From positions 1 to 8,014 of the forward strand of contig JAPULD010000232.1 in NCBI GenBank assembly GCA_027295365.1: a stretch of DNA of 8,014 nt. Direction: 5' to 3'. The notes beneath the pieces were generated by a model. It did no database searches. It was not told the origin of the DNA and saw nothing but the letters and a program-made list of their open reading frames with translations. The DNA comes from Planctomycetota bacterium (GTDB taxonomy: Bacteria; Planctomycetota; Phycisphaerae; Phycisphaerales; SM1A02). Below, piece after piece: positions 1 through 6,861 of this stretch (positions are counted from its first letter, which is position 1; the number at the start of each line of letters is the position of its first letter). The translations under genes and the position numbers were made by a program.

Positions 1-256
1 CCTCCAGAGACGCCAACGCCCGGCTGAGCGTCATGACTTGAGCATGTTCTGAGAGCCATCGCATCTGCTCACCGAACGCACGCAGCGGCATCGCCAGCGT
101 CGCCAACGGATACTCGCTCGCCACCTTGTCCTCAAGGACCCGGTGGTACATGAGGATCGTCACGCCCTGCTTCATGGCGTGTTCATACTGTCGAAGCTGG
201 CCGGTGAATCGGGCCAGTTGATCGACGGCCGGTCTGAGCATTCGCTTGAGTCCCAT
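1..256 (-). CDS. Polysaccharide deacetylase family protein, N-terminal part (3' end beyond left edge)
   Basis: The gene is cut by the left edge; 85 codons are visible from ATG at 256. A basic N-terminal stretch of about 30 residues leads into GVTILMYHRVL (residues 31-41). This is followed by a Tyr-Pro-Leu segment (49-51), a Met-Pro-Leu/Phe segment (57-61) and a Trp-Leu-x-Glu-His stretch (67-71). That pattern is the start of NodB-type (CE4) deacetylases found in EPS loci, which remove N- or O-acetyl groups from cell-surface glycans using a metal-bound Asp-His-His site. The catalytic motifs, including the expected TFDD, would lie outside the window, so activity cannot be judged. GTG at 260-262, two codons upstream, is an alternative start, and an AGGA at 277-280 is the nearest Shine-Dalgarno-like element. 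The gene lies about 30 bp after the terminal TAG of the HAD-UbiA gene, so co-transcription is likely. Confidence 0.8.
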   Translation of the reverse strand, partial: MGLKRMLRPAVDQLARFTGQLRQYEHAMKQGVTILMYHRVLEDKVASEYPLATLAMPLRAFGEQMRWLSEHAQVMTLSRALASLE

Positions 257-285
257 GGTCACGTTGAGAAATCCGATCCTTGCTC

Positions 286-1779
286 CTACAGGGTCGAGAC
301 GAACAACACCAGGGCACAGAGAAGTCCGATGAAGTAACTATGCCGGTCCTTCATCGCGAAGACGACGGGATCGTCCTCGAGTTCACCTCGGTGAACGAGG
401 AACCAGATTCTAGTAATCCAATAAAGCAACAAGGGACACATGAGCCAAAGAACCATGGGATGGCCATAGAGAGCCGAGGCCGCCTCGTCATTGATGTAGA
501 GTGCGAAGATCGTGACTGCGATGTAGCCACAGGTAGGCCCCAACGAGTCGATGAGTTGCAGATCGTCTTTTCGATAGTTTCGATTTTTATTCTCACCGCC
601 CGTACCAGTCTTACGCAGTTCACAGGCTCGTTTGGCAAAGGCCAGGCTCAAGAAGAAGAACGCACTGAAACCAAGCAGCCAATGTGAAATGACCACGTCC
701 GCGGCGACTCCCCCGGTAAAGATCCGATACACGTACAACCCCGCCAGCAGCAACACATCCACGAAGAGCTTTCGCTTGAAATAGTACGAATAGCTCGTCG
801 TAAGCAGGACATAGAGCCCCATCATTCCCGCCAGAGCCATCGAACCGAGCAGGCCCGAACCAAGAATGCCGGTCACGAGCAAGAGGCCACAGAGGAACAC
901 CGCGATGGGGATTGAAACCGTACCTGCCGCGATCGGCCGTCGCTTCTTGAAATGATGCCTGCGATCGGAAACGACGTCCGTCAGATCGTTGAGAATGTAG
1001 GTCGCCGAGGCACAACAGGAGAAACACACGAAGGCCACCCCCACCGCAAAGATCGATGCGAGATTGGTCATCTGGTGCGAGGTCATCAGCGGTACGAACA
1101 ACAAGCCATTCTTCGCCCATTGGTGGGGTCGGAGCAGCTTGAGATAGGCCTTGATTCGACTCTCCTCGGATCGGAACACCCGGGCCGGAGCTTTCTCCTT
1201 TGTGAAGCGGCTTTCCAGAGCGCTCTCCGGGGCGACCAGATAGGCTTGTTTCGCCTTTTGGAGAATCGGCAAGTCAGCCATCGAATCGCCCATGTAATCG
1301 AACTCGCGTTCTCCGGCATGCGTCTCGATGGCCTGCAGTTTCTTCTCGCCCTTGCAATTGAAATCTTCTCGGGTTGCGATGACATCATCGAAGAGTTCAA
1401 GATGCTCAGCCACGGCCTTCGCGAACCGCTCGTGTGATGCCGTCGCGAGCACGATCGGATCGCCCTGTCGCTTTCGCTCTCGAATGAATTCCAGAACATC
1501 CTCCCGGTAAGGCAGGGTTTGTGCATCCAGGTCGACCCGTTGTGCGATCTGCTACTTGAGTTGCGATCGACTCTTCACCCCCCAGAAAAGCAGGTTCAGC
1601 GCCAATTGGGGTTTCTGGCCAAGCAGAATGAACAACGACTCCCAGAGCAGATCACCCTTGATAAGCGTCCCGTCCAGATCCACGTACAAAGGACGCCCCG
1701 CCTCATGGGAAGGGTCGGGGGTTGATACGGCTGGAGACTCTTGAGCCTTCGTTTGAGATGAACTGGATTCAGGGGCCAT
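286..1779 (-). CDS. HAD-UbiA fusion (phosphatase + polyprenyl-phosphate phosphoribosyltransferase-like), interrupted by in-frame TAG
   Basis: One frame from ATG 1779 to TAG 286 spans 497 codon positions, broken only by TAG at position 76. A Pro/Ser-rich tail (1-29) precedes a HAD domain: motif I DLDGT (Asp34, Asp36), motif II around LATAS (Thr113), Lys143 and motif IV GDSMAD (Asp165, Asp169). A UbiA-type membrane domain follows: RPHQWAKN (217-224), NDLTDVVSD (264-272), RPIAAG (281-286), YSYYFK (330-335), then Asp341, Arg352 and Gly356-Gly357. UbiA enzymes transfer prenyl groups at the membrane; the closest named relative by motif is decaprenyl-phosphate phosphoribose synthase (mycobacterial Rv3806c type). 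The HAD part may dephosphorylate the product, which is inference. The start is chosen because it forms TAATG with the upstream glycosyltransferase stop and includes motif I. If TAG terminates, a 75-residue stub is made; a downstream restart (for example GTG at 1452) would keep UbiA but lose the HAD nucleophile. Confidence 0.82.
1552..1554 (-). other. In-frame amber (TAG) codon inside the HAD-UbiA gene
   Basis: On the minus strand the local codons read AAG TAG CAG ATC, between SQLK (72-75) and QIAQRVDLD (77-85). The frame is unchanged on both sides (1779, 1554 and 1452 are congruent modulo 3), and the protein on both sides reads like one HAD domain. There is therefore no frameshift or missing block, just one codon. 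CAG (Gln) or AAG (Lys) would each become TAG by one substitution and would fit the hydrophilic helix. The following CAG resembles the first half of the leaky UAG-CAR-YYA context, but the next codon, AUC, does not match. Possible explanations are sequencing error, recent nonsense mutation, or suppression/recoding. Confidence 0.9.
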
Positions 1780-3101
1780 TATTCGCTCGGCGAGGCATTG
1801 TTCATTCCGACCCTGTTCTGATCGGCATTCCGCCTTGATTTCACAAACCCGATTCCCTGACTCAACGCCACCGCCGCCAGGATCGCGATGAATGGCTGGC
1901 TTGGAAAATGATATCGGTCCTGAATCACGATGACGGCGTGGATCGACGCGAAATACGTCCAGATCAGCAGGGTCGGATGAAAAAGCCCTCGAAACCGATC
2001 TGGCCATGATTTCAACTGGATTTCCAGCAAGGCAACCCCCGCCAGAGCCAACCCCAGAATCGCCAGCCAATAGGTTTGGGCCATGATCTTCAACGGAACG
2101 AGGACCCCTTCCCCGAATCGAGTTATCAACCCTTTTTCGTTCCAGTGCACGCCAATGGTTTCCCGGTCGTGCAGTCTGATGAGTTTGCTGACCGTGCGCC
2201 AGATGAATGCGCCAGGCTCTGCCTTGATATATTCGACGGCGCGTCGCCCCAATTCCTTGTCACGTTCGGCTTCGTTCAAGTCGGGCATGTCCTTGGGGGG
2301 GGACATGAACGTGCCATCCGATTCGGGATTGTTCCCCATCCAGAGATTCGTCCCCCCATTGGTGGAGATGAGAACGAACTGATCAAATGTATTGGTGTTG
2401 CGATACGCCCATGGGGCGACCGTGATGCCCAGACACACAAACACAAGTGACGTCGCCAACGTTGTCTTGACAATCTGACCTTGCTGCGCGAGGCGAATCA
2501 TGGCAAAAACGACCGGCAACAAGAGCGCCGTCGGTCTCAAATAACTGGCCAGTCCCAGGATCAGCCCCACGACCATGGCCCGGCCCCAAATGGATCGATC
2601 CTCCATCAGCCAGATCCACAACGCGAGCAGCATCACCAAGGCAAAGGGCAGTTCGCTGGCCAGCACCGTCGTGAACTGAATCTGACTGGGCCAGATCGAC
2701 ATCAACACACCGCTGAGCAAGGCCACCGAGGATCCAAACCATCGATCCGCCAGAGTCATCACCAACACGGTGGTGGCAAGACGGACCAGAATGTTGAAAA
2801 CCACGATCGGCCAGAATACATGACCAAACAAGGCAAAAAGAATGGCGTACACCCCCGACGTGCCGACGGGCCAGTAGGCGGTGGGTCTTCCATCCTCCAT
2901 GACATAGCCCTGACCTTGGGCAATGTTCCACGCCGTCAGGTCGTACACCGTCGAGTCGGAAACCGGATCGACCGGCACCATGGTCGCCCATCCGATGGAC
3001 AGCACGAACTGGAGTAACAGCACCAACCACCAGGCCGGGCGGATCCCCACTCGGACGGACCCGGTATCCGGATCGCAAGGTTGATCGTCTTTTCCCGTCA
3101 T
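1779..3101 (-). CDS. GT39/ArnT-like GT-C membrane glycosyltransferase
   Basis: This 440-residue polytopic membrane protein begins with a short hydrophilic tail (1-22) and a first membrane helix (about 23-43). The first periplasmic loop carries DPVSDSTVYD (45-54), the acidic motif used by GT-C/GT39 enzymes, then a Gly-x-Gly and a Pro-Thr-Ala-Tyr-Trp-Pro stretch (63-78). Further family-like points are ASELPF (148-153), LRPTALLLP (188-196), APWAYRN (229-235), a GGTNLWMGNNP stretch (249-259) and DRYHFP near the C-terminus (395-400). Such enzymes move a sugar from a polyprenyl-phosphate carrier onto an acceptor on the outer face of the inner membrane. The donor and acceptor here are unknown. Its ATG overlaps the stop of the upstream polymerase gene as ATGA, and its TAA overlaps the next ATG as TAATG, so translation of all three genes is probably coupled. 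A run of eight C (minus strand) encodes Ser-Pro-Pro at 267-269. Confidence 0.85.
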   Translation of the reverse strand: MTGKDDQPCDPDTGSVRVGIRPAWWLVLLLQFVLSIGWATMVPVDPVSDSTVYDLTAWNIAQGQGYVMEDGRPTAYWPVGTSGVYAILFALFGHVFWPIVVFNILVRLATTVLVMTLADRWFGSSVALLSGVLMSIWPSQIQFTTVLASELPFALVMLLALWIWLMEDRSIWGRAMVVGLILGLASYLRPTALLLPVVFAMIRLAQQGQIVKTTLATSLVFVCLGITVAPWAYRNTNTFDQFVLISTNGGTNLWMGNNPESDGTFMSPPKDMPDLNEAERDKELGRRAVEYIKAEPGAFIWRTVSKLIRLHDRETIGVHWNEKGLITRFGEGVLVPLKIMAQTYWLAILGLALAGVALLEIQLKSWPDRFRGLFHPTLLIWTYFASIHAVIVIQDRYHFPSQPFIAILAAVALSQGIGFVKSRRNADQNRVGMNNASPSE

Positions 3102-4489
3102 GAATGCTTCATCGGCGTGGAAGACAGAGGAAGTCCATCGGACATCGATCCGTAGACTGGTTGGTCGATTGCGCCTCGGGACACAGGATGTATCACGCGT
3201 TGGATACCCAAGCCCATCGCGCCGCCCATGGCGAGAATGAACACCGGGTTGATCATGGCATTAAAGAGATTGTCGTAGGTATAGATGATGACGAGGGTCA
3301 CGATTGCTACGGCCGACCCATGGACAGGATCAGCCCAGAGCCGGACCGGAATTCTTTTCGTCAGGAAATAACCAGGCAGAATCATGGTGATGCCCAGGCA
3401 GGTCAAGCCGACCAGCCCTTGTCGCCCCAGGACGATGATCCACATCGAATCCGCCGCGAAGAGATCTTCTCCTTTTCGACTCAGGATCATGTTCCGTCCC
3501 CAGCCGGCCCACCCGAAAAAGGGCCTTTCCATGGCTCGCTCCACCAGATCGATTTCAGCTTCAACCCGATAGCGCACCGAGAATGCCCGCTTCTCGTGAA
3601 TGAGAGCCGAAGCGGAAATTATCTCTTCGGCGTTCCATCCCTGGATACGCGCCCCAAGGTAGAGAGGCGGGATCAGCACGGCGATCAGTACCAGCCATTT
3701 CGTCTTGAATAGATAGGAACCAAACAGAAGCATCACCCCACCCAACAGCAACACCACGGCTCCCGTGGACTTGCACATCACCGTGGTGATAAAAAGACCC
3801 GCCACGAACAGACCGACCGGCACGCCCCAGATCCGCTTGATGATGCCACTGAACCAAAGCCATATACCCATCAACGTCGCTCCGGCCATCCACATGCCCA
3901 CCATCAGCCCATGCTGCATGAACACCGAGGGCCTCCATCCCCCCCATCGTTTGGTTTGCCCGAAATCGTGCGGAAAGAAGCCATACACCTTTGCATGCAA
4001 TTGGGGGCTCATGCGAATCTCATACAGACAAAGTGGCATGTAGATCAGGCCGCCAATGAAAATACCGATCGCCAATTCGCGTAGACCTTCAAGATCCGAA
4101 AAATACAATCGGCCGATGAAGTAGGGCAATCCCCAGGCGATCACCTGCTCAACAGAGAGCGACATCCCGTCGTACAACTCATACCCGTTGAGCGGCGCCG
4201 AAACAAAGGGACACAGGCACCAGACGAGCATGGGAATGTCGAACAGACTGGGACGAAAAGTCATCAGGCGACCGGCATCAAACAGGATCACCCCCAGCAT
4301 TGCCCCGTAAATCGTGGCGGAGACCTTGGTGTAGTCGGGGAGCCCGGGTAATTTGTACCCGTACATGGGGAGGAACAACCAGGCTCCGATAAAGGCAATG
4401 ATCACGGCTCGCCTTGGCGTGGTGACCAGGAACAGGATCAAGACCAAGGGGATCCACGAAAACATGATGGACGGAACAAGAACTGTCAT
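3098..4489 (-). CDS. O-antigen polymerase/ligase-like membrane protein (Wzy/WaaL type)
   Basis: The protein has 463 residues with many membrane helices. Family signals are LPGLPDYTK (47-55), RPSVFMQHG (186-194) and the large periplasmic loop: RYRVEAEIDLVERAMERPFF (306-325) leading to GWAGWGR (326-332), then ADSMW (346-350) and LGRQGLVGL (354-362). This matches the O-antigen ligase/Wzy_C family, which either polymerises lipid-linked repeat units or transfers glycan to a final acceptor in the periplasm. Sequence alone does not separate the two. I chose ATG 4489 because the first membrane helix follows at once (about residues 8-23). The same frame stays open upstream to GTG 4672, but that extension is hydrophilic, rich in Arg/His and uses rarer codons. 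Ribosome-binding support is weak (AGAGG about 13 bases upstream). The gene ends TGA, overlapping the glycosyltransferase ATG. Confidence 0.85.
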   Translation of the reverse strand: MTVLVPSIMFSWIPLVLILFLVTTPRRAVIIAFIGAWLFLPMYGYKLPGLPDYTKVSATIYGAMLGVILFDAGRLMTFRPSLFDIPMLVWCLCPFVSAPLNGYELYDGMSLSVEQVIAWGLPYFIGRLYFSDLEGLRELAIGIFIGGLIYMPLCLYEIRMSPQLHAKVYGFFPHDFGQTKRWGGWRPSVFMQHGLMVGMWMAGATLMGIWLWFSGIIKRIWGVPVGLFVAGLFITTVMCKSTGAVVLLLGGVMLLFGSYLFKTKWLVLIAVLIPPLYLGARIQGWNAEEIISASALIHEKRAFSVRYRVEAEIDLVERAMERPFFGWAGWGRNMILSRKGEDLFAADSMWIIVLGRQGLVGLTCLGITMILPGYFLTKRIPVRLWADPVHGSAVAIVTLVIIYTYDNLFNAMINPVFILAMGGAMGLGIQRVIHPVSRGAIDQPVYGSMSDGLPLSSTPMKHS

Positions 4490-4835
4490 GGACTGGTGAT
4501 TGCCTCTACGTGGACGACACACTCCATGAAAAGGTAAGGCATTCAGATACGGCAACCAGGGTCGGTGTCGTATCAGGACTCGATCCCGCGAGCCCAAGGC
4601 GTCTGTGTTCATGCCCTCGACCCTGAGAGACCAGGTGGCCACGGGATTCAAGTGTGTGATGCGTTGTCGCACTCATCTCTTGTTTGTCCTGTCCGCCAGA
4701 ATGAAAATCTGCCGGAGTACATTCCTATCGGGCACTTTTAGGGTAGGCCCAAGGTGCACCATGCTCGACCGTCCATCACCGGGATCCGTCAGGCGCAATG
4801 AATCACTTTGGCGATCCTCAAGGTCCGATAGTTCA
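4490..4835. other. 346-bp gap between flippase and polymerase genes
   Basis: I see no convincing gene, tRNA or terminator. On the minus strand the flippase TGA overlaps an ATG (TGATG at 4834-4838) that opens only a 15-codon frame. The polymerase frame is open upstream to GTG 4672 and, beyond one TGA at 4673-4675, on to ATG 4855. Its codons (CTA, ATA, AGA, AGG among them) do not look like the neighbouring genes. A weak hairpin is possible at 4576-4595: a 7-bp stem with a 6-base loop, counting one G-U pair on the minus strand, and no T run after it. The gap may hold a promoter or 5' untranslated region for the polymerase operon. I could not identify clear -35/-10 boxes. Confidence 0.5.
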
Positions 4836-6392
4836 TCACGATGTTGTGGACTCATCGCTCGGATTGTCGCCCCTGCGAAATATCGACTTGAAGGACACCA
4901 TCACCGCCAGCGCAATGGGGATCAATGCGATAAGCACCGTCATGGCGATATAGATGAACTTCGCCACATGGGGTTCGATGGCATTCAGGCCCCCCAATCC
5001 GACCAGGGCGAAAACCCCGAGAATGAGGCTGAAATTGATGCTTTGACGAAACGCCAGCCAGCGCTTCGAGGGGAACATCCAAATGACGTAGATCACTGAC
5101 AACAACACGCCGAGGGACATCCCGATGATGAAGCCGTGCAATCCCCACATGGAATTGCCCATGATCGCCAGAACGAGTCCCGAAGAGCGAACGACATTCA
5201 TGACGAACAAGACACGCGAATTGCCCTGAGCCAACAGCACTCGCCCCAGCCCCGCGGCCAAAATGCTCGTCCATGTGTAAATCACCAGCCATTGGGCCAA
5301 TGGGCCGGCATCGTGATATCTTGTGTCGTAAAGCACCTCGAAAAACAGGGGTGCGCCGATCAGAATCGATCCACACATACCCGTCGCCACCACCAGTACG
5401 ATCTTGCGAGCCCGCAAGAAGGTATCGACCATCATCACCGTATCATCCTGCTTCTTGGCCAGGACGGGGAAGATGACCATGTTGTTGAGCTTTGATATGG
5501 TTTGGCCCGCCAGGGTGGTGAAGATAAGCGCAATACCGTAGATTCCGAGTTCGGACGTACTCAACATTCGTGCGAGCAAGATCCGGTCGAAATTCATGGC
5601 AATGAAGGTCACGATGGTGCTGAGGAAGATCCACTTTCCGAAACGGATCAACTCCCGGGCCGACTCCTGATCCCAGGCGAATCGGTCGCGATTCTCACGC
5701 AATTGCCAGTGCGAGATGACAGTTTTTATCAAGGCGCTGAACAGCGCTCCCGCCACCAGCGCCCAGACTGTGGCGCTGATCAGGGCCCAGGCGATCATGA
5801 CCACACTGCCCGACACCCGCATGACCAGTTCAAGCTTGGTCAGCGCCGAGAACTCGAGCCGGCGATTGAGCGTGAACAGGGATGTTGAACAATAGCCCCG
5901 GATCACCGTGGTCAGGGTCGCCACGGGGATCATGTACATCAACAGAGGCTCTTCACAATACTTCGCCACGGGCCAGGTGAGCAGGCACGACACGATCCAC
6001 AACGCCCAACCGCGCATGATCTGGATCGTCCAGGCCGTGTTGAGAAACCGGGGTTCAAGGCCATTTTTGTTTTGAATGATGCTGGGACCGATCCCGATGT
6101 CGGAGAACATCTCCAGACCCATGATGAACACATTGAAGATGACCATGAGGCCGAACGCTTCGGGAAACAGCAACCGGGCCAATACGATGTTGCTCGCGAG
6201 CCGAATGAACTGGTTGCCCCCGATGCCGCCCAGGACCCAGACCGAGCCTCGGATCACTTTGCCCCGAAGCGACTCGCCTTGCGAACTCGGCGGGACGGAC
6301 GACGATTCCACCTCACCGGTGATCGATTCCGCATCCGGGGACTGGGGTGCATCCGGAGGCGGCGTGTGGGGCTGATCGGGGGGAGACGTCAT
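4836..6392 (-). CDS. Wzx-like polysaccharide flippase (MOP/MATE superfamily)
   Basis: This 518-residue protein has about a dozen or more hydrophobic segments and resembles the WzxC/polysaccharide-synthase branch of the MOP superfamily. These proteins move undecaprenyl-diphosphate-linked repeat units from the cytosolic to the periplasmic face. After a Pro/Ser/acidic tail (1-41) it reads LRGKVIRGSVWVLGG (42-56), then LARLLFPEAFGLM (71-83) and FSDIGIGPSIIQ (96-107). The Ala-Arg-Leu-Leu-x-Pro-Glu-x-Phe-Gly block and the Phe-Ser-Asp-Ile-Gly block are typical of the family. The long disordered tail makes it somewhat longer than common Wzx proteins. The start at ATG 6392 is supported by GGAGG at 6404-6408, 11 bases upstream and the best ribosome-binding site in the window. 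The stop is TGA. It lies after a 470-bp gap, so it probably begins its own transcription unit. Confidence 0.9.
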   Translation of the reverse strand: MTSPPDQPHTPPPDAPQSPDAESITGEVESSSVPPSSQGESLRGKVIRGSVWVLGGIGGNQFIRLASNIVLARLLFPEAFGLMVIFNVFIMGLEMFSDIGIGPSIIQNKNGLEPRFLNTAWTIQIMRGWALWIVSCLLTWPVAKYCEEPLLMYMIPVATLTTVIRGYCSTSLFTLNRRLEFSALTKLELVMRVSGSVVMIAWALISATVWALVAGALFSALIKTVISHWQLRENRDRFAWDQESARELIRFGKWIFLSTIVTFIAMNFDRILLARMLSTSELGIYGIALIFTTLAGQTISKLNNMVIFPVLAKKQDDTVMMVDTFLRARKIVLVVATGMCGSILIGAPLFFEVLYDTRYHDAGPLAQWLVIYTWTSILAAGLGRVLLAQGNSRVLFVMNVVRSSGLVLAIMGNSMWGLHGFIIGMSLGVLLSVIYVIWMFPSKRWLAFRQSINFSLILGVFALVGLGGLNAIEPHVAKFIYIAMTVLIALIPIALAVMVSFKSIFRRGDNPSDESTTS

Positions 6393-6403
6393 CGACGAAT
6401 TAT

Positions 6404-6408
6404 CCTCC
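6404..6408 (-). promoter_or_regulatory. Shine-Dalgarno sequence of the flippase gene
   Basis: The minus strand reads CCGGAGGATAATTCGTCG directly before ATG at 6392. GGAGG is a near-consensus ribosome-binding site with an 11-base spacer, slightly long but usable. It decides the flippase start and therefore supports the Pro/Ser-rich N-terminal tail being translated. Confidence 0.7.
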
Positions 6409-6706
6409 GGAAGGACAATCCCTTGACGAACGAAGCGTCGCTCGGCGATGTTCGATTCGATTCTGAGATGAAGTGACGGTTCAACATGATGAAAATTGAC
6501 CGAGGAACAGTCTTCCTTCGGCCAGGGGGAACAATTGACTTTGGCGAATCCACCTCGGAAGGCAGATGCGGTGACGTTATATGCTCAGGCATGACGCTGA
6601 ATCATCCTGGAATACTTGGACTCTTCTCGATTGAATTCCTCGAAGATGAGGTCAGAATCAAAAGATGTGGCCGGACATGAACATGGACGAGCTTCGATGG
6701 CGGTTC

Positions 6707-6729
6707 CATGGGATCATCTAGAATCCATG
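6707..6729. repeat. Imperfect inverted repeat (possible hairpin)
   Basis: Arms CATGGGATC (6707-6715) and GAATCCATG (6721-6729) flank a 5-base loop. One A-A mismatch and one G-T pair interrupt the stem. The G-T pair is a wobble only in plus-strand RNA and becomes a mismatch in minus-strand RNA, where the genes are transcribed. No T run follows on either side, so I do not call it a terminator. Confidence 0.25.
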
Positions 6730-6766
6730 ACATGCGCGTTTCCGAACGGGTCCAGAAGATAAATCA

Positions 6767-6778
6767 TGAAATATTTCA
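6767..6778. repeat. 12-bp perfect palindrome in the intergenic region
   Basis: TGAAATATTTCA is identical to its reverse complement. It lies 84 bp beyond the stop of the beta-helix gene and about 375 bp upstream of the flippase ATG. Symmetric AT-rich sites of this size can bind dimeric regulators, but one copy with no matched promoter is weak evidence, and chance remains plausible. Confidence 0.3.
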
Positions 6779-6861
6779 ACTCGACATTGCATCAGAGATA
6801 CTTAGAGAGCATGACGGGTCAAATGAATGTTTCGGGATCATCTTCGACTCGCATCTCGGGT

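Larger units (their letters stand above)
6393..6861. other. 469-bp AT-richer intergenic region upstream of the flippase gene
   Basis: GC is about 47% over 6481-6840 by hand count, lower than the flanking genes. Short open frames exist on both strands (6486-6680 plus, 6389-6592 minus), but neither resembles a known protein. Structures seen: a perfect 12-bp palindrome TGAAATATTTCA at 6767-6778; a hairpin at 6707-6729 (9-bp arms with one mismatch and one G-T pair, 5-base loop); and a 10-bp direct repeat GGGATCATCT at 6710-6719 and 6834-6843. A minus-strand TATAAC (6576-6581) resembles a -10 box but lacks a good -35. The gap probably holds the 3' end of the beta-helix transcript and the flippase promoter, though neither signal is clear. 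Confidence 0.5.

Noticed and set aside
1549..1557. Programmed stop-codon readthrough of the viral UAG-CAR-YYA type
   Set aside because: Only the CAR part matches (CAG); the next codon is AUC. The context alone does not support programmed readthrough.
2383..3078. 231-codon minus-strand open frame in another phase within the glycosyltransferase gene
   Set aside because: It overlaps a gene with clear GT39-like motifs. Its own translation is Arg/Gly/His-rich and typical of an out-of-phase shadow.
4576..4595. Possible intrinsic terminator between polymerase and flippase genes
   Set aside because: The stem is only 7 bp with a G-U pair and no T-rich tract follows, so it does not meet the usual pattern.
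4605..5099. 164-codon plus-strand open frame across the gap and flippase 3' end
   Set aside because: Antisense to the flippase for half its length; the His/Arg/Asp-rich composition is typical of antisense translation.
6389..6592. 67-codon minus-strand open frame whose TGA overlaps the flippase ATG
   Set aside because: The overlap looks like an operon junction, but the protein is Ser/Arg/Pro-rich with no hydrophobic core or known motif, and the flippase has its own strong ribosome-binding site inside this frame.
6486..6680. 64-codon plus-strand open frame in the intergenic region
   Set aside because: No recognisable domain, a weak ribosome-binding site, mixed codon use, and opposite orientation to every supported gene. 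It may be worth a homology search but I cannot support it as a gene.
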